From Ascoidea tarda (nom. inval.) (lineage: Eukaryota > Ascomycota > Saccharomycetes > Ascoideales > Ascoideaceae): a stretch of DNA of 32,641 nucleotides. Location of the stretch: NCBI GenBank assembly GCA_030560485.1, contig JAKTTS010000126.1, positions 1-32,641 of the forward strand. Reading direction: 5' to 3'. Of this stretch, positions 12,054-21,123 are shown in pieces. The notes below the pieces were generated by a model, which had not been told where the DNA came from, did no database searches, and worked only from the letters and a program-made list of their open reading frames with translations. Position numbers and translations under genes: made by a program. Numbering within the stretch: position 1 is the stretch's first letter; every line of letters begins with the position of its first letter.

Positions 12054-12181
12054 AGTTTGGGATGTGAGTAAACGAAAGCAGGTATAAAAGAAGAGTTGCG
12101 ATAAGTGAGCCGAAAAGAGAAGAAGATATAATAAAATGTTATCATATGCACGTGATCAGAGTGAAAAATTTGAGGTTTTGA
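12054..12181. promoter_or_regulatory. Divergent SIN4 / YLF2 promoter with CACGTG site
   Basis: Only 128 bp separate the two start codons, so both promoters share it. The 8-mer ATCACGTG (minus strand, 12149-12156) matches the Cbf1/CDEI consensus RTCACRTG. The CACGTG core can also bind Pho4-type factors. It lies 27 bp from the YLF2 ATG, close enough to be in or near its leader. Confidence 0.5.
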
Positions 12182-12228
12182 ATGGGAAAAAGCTCAATGT
12201 GGAGAAATTTCGGAAGAGATTTAGTTAG
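12136..12228 (+). other. Possible uORFs in the YLF2 leader
   Basis: The ATG at 12136 opens a 30-codon frame that overlaps the YLF2 start in another frame and stops at 12228. A second ATG at 12146 gives an 11-codon frame whose TGA (12179-12181) directly abuts the YLF2 ATG. Either would lower YLF2 translation if transcription begins upstream of them. The start site cannot be seen from sequence. Confidence 0.3.
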
Positions 12229-13600
12229 GGCCAGAAAAATGTTAAGAGCTAAGTGTTGTGCTGTGGATAAAGGAGTTTTACAAGCAAATATTTTCCAGCT
12301 TGCAAAATGTAATAGGTATTTTTCTTGTTCATTAGTGGGATTTGCCAAAAAAGGTGGTAAAGGGAAAAAAAACAGCAAAGATAACTCGGAAAAAGAGAAG
12401 ATTAAATTTTTCGGAAAAATCTCGAATAATTTGAGCAGTGGGATCGTTGGGTTGGCAAATGTCGGCAAGTCCAGTTTTTTTCAGAATATTACCAGAAGCA
12501 AATTGGGAAATCCTGGGAATTATCCATTTGCTACAATAAAACCTGAAGAGAGTCGGGTATTGGTGCCATCAAAACGGTTAAATGTGTTGAGCGAAATATA
12601 CAAGTCAAAAAAGAAAATTGGGGCCTTTTTGAATGTCATCGACATTGCTGGGTTAACTAAAGGAGCATCCAAGGGAGAAGGGCTAGGAAATCAGTTTTTA
12701 AATGATATCAAAAATGTTGATGGGATATTTCAAATGGTTCGGGGGTTTAATAAGAAAGAAATTGTGCATATCGAAGGCGATGTCAATCCTGTGAGAGACT
12801 TGGAGATTGTATTTGATGAGTTGATATTGAAAGATATGGAGTATCTTGAGAATCATTTGACTAAAATAGAAAAGAAGAAAAAGGGCGAAGGAAAAAATAG
12901 TGGAGTGGTTAAAGAGATTGAAGTTGTCAAAAAGGCATTGGAATCGTGTCTTTACAAGAATATTCGGATTATGAATTTTGATTGGAGTAACGGTGAGATT
13001 GAGATTTTGAATCAATTCAATCTCTTGACGTCAAAGCCTGTTGTGTATTTGCTTAATGTGTCAAAGGAGGATTATTTGAACAACAAAAACGAGTATTATG
13101 AGGATGTTAAAAAATGGATATCATCAAATTCAGCAAATGACGAGTTGATTATGTTTTCGTCGGAATATGAAAGCGAACTCAACGAAAGAGCCGAAGTTGA
13201 GGACGAGCTCGAGAAAGAAATGGAAGAATACGAAGAGCGTTCGGATGAGGACGAGAAGCGCGACATGAGTGTGTTGCCGAAGATTATCAAGACGATGCGA
13301 CACAGGCTCCGGTTGATCAGCTTTTTCACCTGCGGACCTGTCGAAGCACGGGAGTGGACGATCCGCGAGGGAACGACAGCACCAGAAGCAGCCGGAGTAA
13401 TCCATACGGATCTTCAGAAGAACTTTATCCGCGCCGAAGTGCTGGCGTACGTGGACGTTGCGCGCGAGCTTCCGAACGCGGCCACGTTCGATCCCTCCAA
13501 GCTAGCCAAGACCGGTCGTGTGGCGCGTGTGGGCAGCTCGTACACTGTGCGGGACGGCGATGTTGTCTTGATAAAGGCGGGTAACATGCGTGCCCACTAG
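12182..13600 (+). CDS. YLF2: YchF/Obg-family NTPase, mitochondrial Ylf2 type (472 aa)
   Basis: A TRAFAC-class P-loop NTPase of the YchF (Ola1) family, which often prefers ATP and associates with ribosomes. The G1 motif is GLANVGKS at residues 90-97; G3 lies in DIAGLTKGA; the G4 position reads NVSKED, not NKxD, as is normal for YchF. A coiled-coil middle follows, then the TGS domain (FFTCGP, EWTIREGT, AAGVIHTDLQKNFIRAEV). An 85-residue basic N-terminal extension is rich in Arg/Lys and poor in acids early on, and holds RYF|S at 45-48, an R-3-type matrix-protease cleavage pattern. Cytosolic Ola1 lacks such an extension, so I infer the mitochondrial paralogue Ylf2. The codon before the ATG is TGA. 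From about 13180 the codons become strikingly G+C-rich. A diverged Ola1 is the alternative. Confidence 0.75.
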   Translation: MGKSSMWRNFGRDLVRARKMLRAKCCAVDKGVLQANIFQLAKCNRYFSCSLVGFAKKGGKGKKNSKDNSEKEKIKFFGKISNNLSSGIVGLANVGKSSFFQNITRSKLGNPGNYPFATIKPEESRVLVPSKRLNVLSEIYKSKKKIGAFLNVIDIAGLTKGASKGEGLGNQFLNDIKNVDGIFQMVRGFNKKEIVHIEGDVNPVRDLEIVFDELILKDMEYLENHLTKIEKKKKGEGKNSGVVKEIEVVKKALESCLYKNIRIMNFDWSNGEIEILNQFNLLTSKPVVYLLNVSKEDYLNNKNEYYEDVKKWISSNSANDELIMFSSEYESELNERAEVEDELEKEMEEYEERSDEDEKRDMSVLPKIIKTMRHRLRLISFFTCGPVEAREWTIREGTTAPEAAGVIHTDLQKNFIRAEVLAYVDVARELPNAATFDPSKLAKTGRVARVGSSYTVRDGDVVLIKAGNMRAH

Positions 13601-14131
13601 GGGTCTGTGCTGTCGGAATCTGCACTATAACGCGGTGCCACGAACCAGGGGGGAGGGACGGTAGTGACGTCTTTTCTGGGATGGGTCTTTTTTTATCAGC
13701 CAAATGTGTTTAAACTTTTGTTTCTCCTTTTTGTTCAAAATCACAACTATCACAAAACTCCAGAGGTGTCAAAAACTGCTTCACGACTGTTTTCTCTGTG
13801 GGAGTGTTAAGAACTGTTGTCAAAACTGCTTTGAAGACTGCTGTTATTTGTTGAGACTGCTCTGAAGAACAGCTATTGCTACTCGTTTCTCCACTGCCTC
13901 CTCTGGCTGGTTTACTCTCGCTCTGCTCTCGCTTCTCGGTTTTTTATATCTTTCACAAGGACACATAACTTCATCTCGCCATATTCATTTCATATCCATT
14001 TTGTATCTCTTTAATATCAACTTCGTATCTTTTATATTTCACTATTTCACTGTTTCACTATCTTGCTATTTGGTTTTTTGTTTATTTTTTCCTGCTTTCC
14101 CTGTTTAAAATTACTACCAAGAATCTGCAAA
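13601..14131 (+). promoter_or_regulatory. YLF2 3' flank and DSF2 promoter
   Basis: A 531-bp gap with no gene. The first 80 bp continue the G+C-rich end of YLF2. Between about 13765 and 13875 a degenerate element AACTGCT/GACTGCT/AACTGTT recurs at least six times. A TTTTTTATATC tract near 13940 is the best TATA-like candidate, and the last 150 bp are pyrimidine-rich, as in a yeast leader. Confidence 0.4.
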
Positions 14132-16372
14132 ATGAGCAATAATAATATTAATAGCAATAATAATAACAATAACAACTACAATAATAGTTACAATAACAAC
14201 TATAGTAACAATAACAACTATAGTAACAATAACAACTACAACTACAACTACAACTACAATCCTAATTATAACCACAATAACAACAACATCAACCACCATG
14301 AAAATCCCGACTCCATATTGAAATTTGATGATAACGATAATGATGAAGATGCCTCCATTTTCAGACACCAGTCAACTGCATCAATGGATTCAATGAACTC
14401 GATGGCAACTACTGGCAGACTTTTGGATAGACTAGGTCTTGATGACGACTGGAACGACGACGACTTGATAGATATTCCTCCTTCTCCAAAGATTAACAAT
14501 AACAATGCTACCAATGTTCTTAGTATCAACCCCAACAACAACAACAACAACAATAACAACAACAACAATGTTAATAAATTTATTAACAACAATGCCCAAA
14601 ACCATCCAAACTTAAACCACCAGTTCAATGCTCAAAATAATACAATATCTTCCAACAACCCAAATAACAATCCTAATCTTAAGAACAAACTGGCCAACAA
14701 AACTAACGGCCACATACTAAACCATCTTCACAGAGACAAATCTCCCTCAAATTTAAATATATCTAAAGACGAATCTCATAAACATTCCAACCCTCTATCT
14801 CCCCTTAAAAACAGGTTTTCCAGGCCCAACTCAACTTCAATTTCAAACCAAAATTCAAACCCAATTTCAAATTCAATCTCGAACCAAAACTCCTTACCTC
14901 TACCTCCTTTCACTAATAAAAATACCTCCTCTGGCAACTCCTCTGCTTTATCTCCAAACTCCAACCACTTGACTCACACTACTTCAAATAACCAAAACTC
15001 CTACAATCAACTTCAATCTTACCACAATCTATCAAATGACTCTCTATCTTCCTTAAAAAATAAAAATAAAAATAAAAACCAAATCCAACTACCTCACTCC
15101 TCCTCCTCCTCTTCTCCCTCCTCTTCTCCACCTAAACAATTCCATCCTCCTCCAAATACCTCAAATTTTCAAGACCTGCAAAGAAGAGGCTCTCCTCCAA
15201 TTTCTGTCCCTGCAAATAGGTTTCCTTCATTATACCCACGCTTATTACAACACTCCAAATCTTTTCATCAGCCTCAAAATCACGATGACTCCTCAGCCTT
15301 AATCACTGCAACCGCGTTGGGTAAAGTAGTAGGCCAAGTTAAAACTCCCATAGTCAAGAGTGTAGAAAATAACCAAGTCTTTGCTCATGCCTCAAGTGCT
15401 ATAATCAACATCGAGTCAAATGATGATTCAAACTATATCGATCCAAAAAATCAAAAATTTAACATCAACTTTGATACAAAAAACATTCTTTCAGGTCTCA
15501 ATACTGATCCCAATAACAATAACATTAATAACGATAATATCAATATAAACTTCAATGATAACAACAATTTCAATATACAAAATTACAATTTACAGCTGCT
15601 ACAGCTGCAGCAAATTAACAAAAACCCAAGCAGCTCAAACCTAAATTTCTTCAATTCTCAGTATTCAAACCAAGATAATAATAACATCAACAACGTCAAC
15701 AACAACATTAATGATCTCTCCGTCCCTCAGTCAAATATTCGTAAATCTTCCTTTTCCTCCGAACAGTCCGGTGACTCATCAAACTCTTCTCCAGATACTA
15801 ACTATGATCCCGAAGATGAAAGAGTTAAAAAGGCAATTAAATTACGTAAACAAGGCTATCCTAGAGAAGCCTCATATGAGCTAAACATTGCCGCAAACAA
15901 TGGTTCAAAGGCAGCAATGTTACTCTACGGAATAGCTCTAAGATACGGCTCTGGTTTAAGAATTGATGAAAAGAAGTCCTTTTTATGGATTTGTCGTTCG
16001 GCTGGCGTTGATATCATATTGATCAACTCAGCAAACTTCTCAGTAGATCCCTTTGATATACAAGATTCAAATATACCAAAGATTCCCCCAGAACCAGAAG
16101 CTCAATCAAATTTCGAAATCGGTATGTCCTTCATAAATGGCTGGGGTGTCGAGAGAAATGAAAATAAAGGCTTGGAATTCGTCGAAAAGAGCGCCAGTTT
16201 AGGTTACGTCGAAGCCATGGTCGAAGCAGGAAACATTTGGTCAAAAAAGGGAAGTCATAGAAAGAAAAACTTATACAGAGCTGCTGCATGGTACAGATTT
16301 GCAGACAAAAGAGGTGCAAAATTAATTGGCACCAGTTGGATTTATAAAGAAAAATATATGAAAAGAAAATAA
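14132..16372 (+). CDS. DSF2: Sel1-repeat protein, Dsf2-like (746 aa)
   Basis: The start is the ATG at 14132 (MSNNNINS); the frame is open further upstream, but only from a TTG. Residues 1-60 and about 130-180 are Asn-rich. Between them lies MATTGRLLDRLGLDDDWNDDD, a short conserved acidic block. A long Ser/Pro/Asn-rich disordered middle follows. The folded part is the last 190 residues (from about 558): DPEDERVKKAIKLRKQGYPR, then Sel1-like helical repeats (AANNGSKAAMLLYGIALRYG, GMSFINGWGVERNENKGLEF) and a basic end with AAWYRFADKRGA and SWIYKEKYM. This fits S. cerevisiae Dsf2 (YBR007C), a bud-neck protein of unknown biochemistry related to Skt5/Chs4-type chitin synthase activators. A Skt5-family member other than Dsf2 is the alternative. 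Confidence 0.7.
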   Translation: MSNNNINSNNNNNNNYNNSYNNNYSNNNNYSNNNNYNYNYNYNPNYNHNNNNINHHENPDSILKFDDNDNDEDASIFRHQSTASMDSMNSMATTGRLLDRLGLDDDWNDDDLIDIPPSPKINNNNATNVLSINPNNNNNNNNNNNNVNKFINNNAQNHPNLNHQFNAQNNTISSNNPNNNPNLKNKLANKTNGHILNHLHRDKSPSNLNISKDESHKHSNPLSPLKNRFSRPNSTSISNQNSNPISNSISNQNSLPLPPFTNKNTSSGNSSALSPNSNHLTHTTSNNQNSYNQLQSYHNLSNDSLSSLKNKNKNKNQIQLPHSSSSSSPSSSPPKQFHPPPNTSNFQDLQRRGSPPISVPANRFPSLYPRLLQHSKSFHQPQNHDDSSALITATALGKVVGQVKTPIVKSVENNQVFAHASSAIINIESNDDSNYIDPKNQKFNINFDTKNILSGLNTDPNNNNINNDNININFNDNNNFNIQNYNLQLLQLQQINKNPSSSNLNFFNSQYSNQDNNNINNVNNNINDLSVPQSNIRKSSFSSEQSGDSSNSSPDTNYDPEDERVKKAIKLRKQGYPREASYELNIAANNGSKAAMLLYGIALRYGSGLRIDEKKSFLWICRSAGVDIILINSANFSVDPFDIQDSNIPKIPPEPEAQSNFEIGMSFINGWGVERNENKGLEFVEKSASLGYVEAMVEAGNIWSKKGSHRKKNLYRAAAWYRFADKRGAKLIGTSWIYKEKYMKRK

Positions 16373-16812
16373 ACAATTAATAATCAATAATCAATAATTA
16401 AAAATAAACCAATTTTTTTATTCAAAGAATATCATCACATCTTTCCTCTGATTTGAACATTTAAAGATTTATAACAATAAATCAAAAAAAAAAACAAATA
16501 AAGAAGATTATATTTTACTTTTTTTTAATTTTTTTCCCCCGTTTGTCTAATTGCTCTTCACTATCATTTATTCTTGTTTATTATTTTTTTTTCCACACAT
16601 CTCCACCTTTTTATTACAAAAAAAAAATTAATTCGTTAATTCAACTCACTCCTTTTTTTGTTTCAAAGAGTTTTTTTATTGTTTTCCAATTGTATAAAAA
16701 TAATCTAATGATCCTTGGTTATATTGATTTAATCATTAACTTCATGTCAACATTTTTTCAAATTTTATCAAAATAACGTATTAATTATAATGATGGCAAG
16801 AAAAAACCATAA

Positions 16813-16865
16813 ATAATATTGCTAATGATAATATTGCTAATGATAATATTGCTAATGATAATATT
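16813..16865. repeat. 15-bp tandem repeat, 3.5 copies
   Basis: The unit ATAATATTGCTAATG occurs three times without mismatch, followed by half a copy. It lies 440 bp past the DSF2 stop in non-coding DNA. Confidence 0.95.
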
Positions 16866-17753
16866 ATTAATAATACACATAACTATATATAATATTATGA
16901 TTTCATTAGAGCTGTTAATTGACTAATGTGCTCTTTTGACAAATTTTTTTATCCTATTTTTTACTTTTAGTTTTAAAATATCCCTCCTTTTTAATCTATT
17001 TGCTTTGTTGATTTGTTTATTATCTTTTAATTTTCCTATTTTTTTTTTGTTTTCCTTGACAAAAATATTAATAGTTAAAACCCTTTTTTAAAAAATTTTA
17101 TGTTTTGTTTGATTTATACTTTTTTCAATTGTTTAATCTTTGTTGTTTATCTCTAACTTATTATTTTTACATTCCTATATTTAGTTGTTTTTTTGTTTTT
17201 TTAATTATTAATACTTGTTTTGTTTTCATTTACTATTGTTTTCTAATTTATTGTTTAATACATATTTCCAAAGGTATCTTCCAGTTTTTTCTTAACTTCC
17301 ATTGAATTAGTCTTAAACAAAGCAGCAAGATATCGTTTTCAACCAAAAAGTTTATATTTTTATCTAAATTTGTCCTTCTTCATGTTCTTTTAGTAAGAGT
17401 TTTTAAAAGTAGAGAAAACTTGCACTTTTGTTTAGAGAATACGATAGAATATGATAGAATACAATAAGCAGGGTAAAATTGCTGAGAAGGCTGAAAAATA
17501 AGAATACGAAACACAAAACAACCAAATTCAACATCAGAAAAAAAATCTAATGAAAGGGTTTTAGCTTTTTTTTGACTTCTGATATCAAAAGTTATTTAAG
17601 AAAGGCGATTTTGAAAAGCAGCGTTTTTTAAAGTGGGAATGGCCATTCCTGATATAATGTTGCTTAAGGAAAATGATGGAAAGCTGTAAACTTTGTTCTT
17701 AATTTGAGCGGTTGCACTTAGAGAGAATTATTGTATGTCACAATCAGTTATTA

Positions 17754-17784
17754 AAACAGTTGAGAAACAGTTTCTCAACTGTTT
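17754..17784. repeat. 31-bp perfect inverted repeat (15-bp arms, 1-nt centre)
   Basis: AAACAGTTGAGAAAC is followed by one A and then its exact reverse complement. The next flanking base pair does not extend it. It could form a hairpin or cruciform, or be a symmetric protein site. It is in no gene. Confidence 0.95.
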
Positions 17785-18333
17785 GGAAACAAAAAAGGAA
17801 ATAACAGCAAATAGATAAAATCAACCAATTCGATTTCTTTCGGCATTTGAGCGTTGGTTCGGAGATGAAAAGAGCCAAAACAAGCTATTGTTTGGTAAAA
17901 ATAAGCTATTTATGCCTGCACGATTGCTCCTGCATTGATTAGCTGCTCAGATTCTATTGTTTCTGAATATGATTCAGGAGAAAACAAAGCTCTAACTGCT
18001 TGATGATCTATTTAAAGTCTACTAGATACACAATGCCAAGTATATAGAGAGGTATTGACAGCAAATCAAAACAAGGGATCCAACTAATAAAGACTAACAT
18101 CCATCCATCCACTTTACTACACTTCCTTTTTCCATAACAAGCAAAACAAGAAGTAAAACTAGAAGTAAAAAACAATGTATTTCAAATAACAAGAGATAAA
18201 CCAAAAAATGTAAAAAGCAAACACAAGAATAAGAATAAGAAGAAACAAACAAGCAAGCAAAACACAAAGAGTCATGGGTTAAAAAATTGGAAGTAAAAAA
18301 CAAAGGAATCTTTTAGACCAGGAAATGGTTTTT

Positions 18334-19932
18334 TTAACGACCAAAATATTTGATCTCAAATGGTCTAACAATGTTGAAGCCAACAAATGAAAACGCTATT
18401 GCTAATTCGAAACCAACGTCACCACCATAATCACCAATGAGTCTTGCGACTTCACCAGAGTACCAAGTTTGATTCATTCCAAGAGCCACGCCAAATACGC
18501 CAAAAACAAAACCGGCTATGCCAGCAATTCCAATTGGTAGTTTTGAGCTATCCAAGTAATCATCTGGATTGTAACCTCTGAAGCCTCTTCTGTAGATGAA
18601 ATGTTCAGACAAGGTGATTGAGATGTAGATACTTTGGAAATAAGCAACACAGTTCATAAAATTATGAATGTAACTTTCGAATTCGTAAAAAGCAGGGATA
18701 CAAATGCCCAAAGTGAGGAAGTTTGCTAATAGAGTCCAAAAGATTCTTGGGATTATACGGAACTTAGACCAAATAGCTTGAACACATAAAGCAACAGAAT
18801 ACATGTTGGGAATGTTATTACAGACAGTTGATAGGGCTAGTAGAACGCAGCAGAATTGGCCAAAACCATGCAATGAATCGGTGACTAGGACTGAGTAAAT
18901 AAGACCACCGATGGAATAATCTCCATACATCTGAGCCCATTGATCGTTTGATAGTGTTCCAGTTGCACAAGCAGCGCCTAGAGTCATTGCAAAGACAGAT
19001 GGAAGCCATAAACCGGTTAGAGTTGAGAAAAAGATCTTGTATGGGTTTGTGTTTAAGGACATGTAAGTGGTGTAGTCAGCAGAATAGGTTGTCCAGCCAG
19101 CAGCAAAGCCAAAGACAGTTCCACCAAAGGATAGAACATTTCCTGCAGCAGTTGAACCACTTTCCCAGCTTCCAGGAGTGAAATTTTTGGACATTGTCAT
19201 TCTTGCGATTATGATGAGAAAGATTATGAAATTGGGGATCCACGAATACATTTCGTAGTAATGGATAGCAGTGTAGCCAAAAAATGTAACAAAGAAAGTG
19301 ATGACGACAATAATTAAACAACCAGCCCAGGGTGGTAAAGCTCCACCATTGACAATGTGTAGTAATTGAGCTGAGGACATAATATTGGTCGCTCCCCAAC
19401 CCACACAGGCTATACATTGCAAGCAAGCGAAGATTCTCATTCCATAGTTTCCAGCAAGGAAAGCAGTTAGCATCATCTGTCGCAAGCCGAATCTTGAACC
19501 AAAAACCGAAAAGAAGGCAAATGGAATACAGCCTAGTAAGTTGAAAAACACAATGGTTAGAGTACATTGGTAGAAGCCTAGTTGGAAAACAGTTATACCT
19601 AAGGCACCTAAAGAGAAGGTACCAACAACTAAATTTGCTGCCAACCACATGGAGCCAGCAGCCCAGGAAGAAGTGTCAGTTCTTTCATCTTCTTCTACTC
19701 TTTGAACACCTCTGGTTTCAGCCTTTAGTAACCTTCCAATTCGATCGAAAATGCTGAATCTAGAAGTCTTTTCAGTTTCAGCTTCATATCTTTCAGATTC
19801 GGACGAGAAATAAGAGGTTCTTCTACGTAAACTCTCCATAGGAATTTGTTGCCCTTCAGGGTTCAAAGCAGAACGACTTGAATGTAGTGAGTAGGAAATT
19901 TTGAATGTTTTGTTTTCGTAATTTTCCCCCAT
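18334..19932 (-). CDS. FCY2: Purine-cytosine permease, Fcy2 type (532 aa)
   Basis: A plasma-membrane NCS1-family symporter taking up cytosine, adenine, guanine and hypoxanthine with protons. The start MGENYENKTFK gives 532 residues, against 533 for S. cerevisiae Fcy2; the frame continues upstream, but only from a TTG. About 100 hydrophilic residues come first, then KAETRGVQRVEEDERTD, as in Fcy2. Twelve membrane segments follow, with family signatures SMWLAANLVVGTFSLGALG, ACVGWGATNIMSSAQLL, VLSFGGTVFGFAAGW, FGQFCCVLLALSTVCNNIPN and SEHFIYRRGF. The end, PFEIKYFGR, is near-identical to Fcy2. No damage is visible. It is tandem with the inositol transporter, 1.4 kb downstream of that gene. Which of several Fcy2 paralogues it matches cannot be told. 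Confidence 0.93.
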   Translation of the reverse strand: MGENYENKTFKISYSLHSSRSALNPEGQQIPMESLRRRTSYFSSESERYEAETEKTSRFSIFDRIGRLLKAETRGVQRVEEDERTDTSSWAAGSMWLAANLVVGTFSLGALGITVFQLGFYQCTLTIVFFNLLGCIPFAFFSVFGSRFGLRQMMLTAFLAGNYGMRIFACLQCIACVGWGATNIMSSAQLLHIVNGGALPPWAGCLIIVVITFFVTFFGYTAIHYYEMYSWIPNFIIFLIIIARMTMSKNFTPGSWESGSTAAGNVLSFGGTVFGFAAGWTTYSADYTTYMSLNTNPYKIFFSTLTGLWLPSVFAMTLGAACATGTLSNDQWAQMYGDYSIGGLIYSVLVTDSLHGFGQFCCVLLALSTVCNNIPNMYSVALCVQAIWSKFRIIPRIFWTLLANFLTLGICIPAFYEFESYIHNFMNCVAYFQSIYISITLSEHFIYRRGFRGYNPDDYLDSSKLPIGIAGIAGFVFGVFGVALGMNQTWYSGEVARLIGDYGGDVGFELAIAFSFVGFNIVRPFEIKYFGR

Positions 19933-20843
19933 CTTATAATTCTTGTGTGAATTAAGTGCAAGGATACCAGCGAAAGAACAAAAACCAAAAGGAAAAGAAA
20001 AAAAAAAGAGAAAAGAAAAAAAAAGGGTATATTTGTGAACAGAAAAATTACCAGAGAGAAATAAGTGATAATTTATGTGACAGTTCTCATTCTGTTTTAT
20101 GGAGTGAAATAACCAGAAAAAAAAAATTAGTGAAAAGTTCAGTATGATAGCCAAAAAGTTAGGTAATTAAATAGTTTATAACTTTTTAATTATACAATGA
20201 TAACAAACTAATCACAAAAATCTGCTAAAGAATACTCACATTAAGGCTAGTCCAATAGTTAGGGGGGACAAAGTTCTGCCTCAAAGAGTTAAATACCAAT
20301 CGTCTCTTATTGTTTGTCTAGTCTTTTGCCCACTACTGGCTTGTATTTCGGAGGCTCTTTCTGAAGAATATGGACAATCATTTCAAAAAATCGCAAGCTT
20401 CAGCCAATTTGCAATCTTTGAACTGTTTGCAGCAGTTTCTCGTGCAAAGAGCAAAATGATATGAGAATAAAACCCATACTGGTATTGGACGAAACACTTG
20501 GAAGGCAAAAACCATGCCAGACCCATAGAGTTGGCTGATCGCGATACTGCGGGATAATGCACTGTCTCTGAATATTACCAATGGGAGTGGAGTGCTGAGC
20601 AGACCTGCGGAATTTCACCTTTCTAAGCATGTCCCGTTAGTCAAGGGCTGTTGCAGCCGCTTGGCAGAGATTCACCCAGTGCATGCACCGCAGATCATGG
20701 CCTGGATTGGGGGGCTCGACTTCTTACAGCGCTAGACATTGGCCATCTCTTATCGTGTGTATGGCGCTGGTTGTTGTGTGGTGTTTCTTTGTGTCTCACG
20801 TATTTCAAGAAACTCATATCTCGCATATCTTGCATATCTCAAA

Positions 20844-20857
20844 CAGGACTAGTCCTG
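20844..20857. repeat. 14-bp perfect palindrome
   Basis: CAGGACTAGTCCTG is self-complementary over all 14 bases. It lies about 0.9 kb upstream of FCY2 and could be a dimeric protein site. Confidence 0.85.
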
Positions 20858-21102
20858 GTTCAAAAGGTATTCAGTGTTGGGAATTGACAGAAACTCTAAG
20901 CGTAGGCCCACAGAAGAGTGCCTGAAGTTGCTTTAAACCGCCTCCTGCCAGGGCTGTCCAATTACCCCCTGTTTTTCACAAAAATGTTCTGTTTTACTCG
21001 CCAATTGCTGAAAACTATTACATGGTGAAAATATTGCACAGGACCAATTATTAGCTTTTCAGTAACGGCGGTTGTGCGATAATAAGGGTTTTGATTGATA
21101 GA

Positions 21103-21123
21103 GCTGGGACGTTCAGTCCCAGC
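21103..21123. repeat. Hairpin with 8-bp arms
   Basis: GCTGGGAC and GTCCCAGC flank the 5-base loop GTTCA. The hairpin lies about 230 bp past the inositol-transporter stop codon. It may be a 3' structure; no U-run follows on the transporter strand that would make it a classical terminator. Confidence 0.7.

Larger units (their letters stand above)
16373..18333. other. Long convergent gap between DSF2 and FCY2, no gene recognised
   Basis: 1.96 kb between two converging genes. The left part (16480-17300) is AT-rich with many T-runs. The right part (17400-18330) is less skewed. It contains a 15-bp tandem repeat (16813-16865), a 31-bp perfect palindrome (17754-17784), and an A-rich stretch with recurring AACAAG/AATAAG elements (18120-18260). 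Small frames exist but are low-complexity Phe/Leu/Ile products without homology. I found no tRNA boxes or snoRNA C/D pair. Confidence 0.6.

Noticed and set aside
14063-14131. N-terminal extension of DSF2 (hydrophobic, from a TTG)
   Set aside because: There is no ATG; the sequence is the T-rich leader. The ATG at 14132 gives a normal start.
17096-17106. TTTTATGTTTT, a full match to the S. cerevisiae ARS core
   Set aside because: An 11-base degenerate AT motif is expected by chance in such AT-rich DNA, and origin motifs differ between yeasts.
19933-20154. Hydrophobic N-terminal extension of FCY2
   Set aside because: It begins with TTG; the ATG at 19932 gives 532 residues, matching Fcy2.
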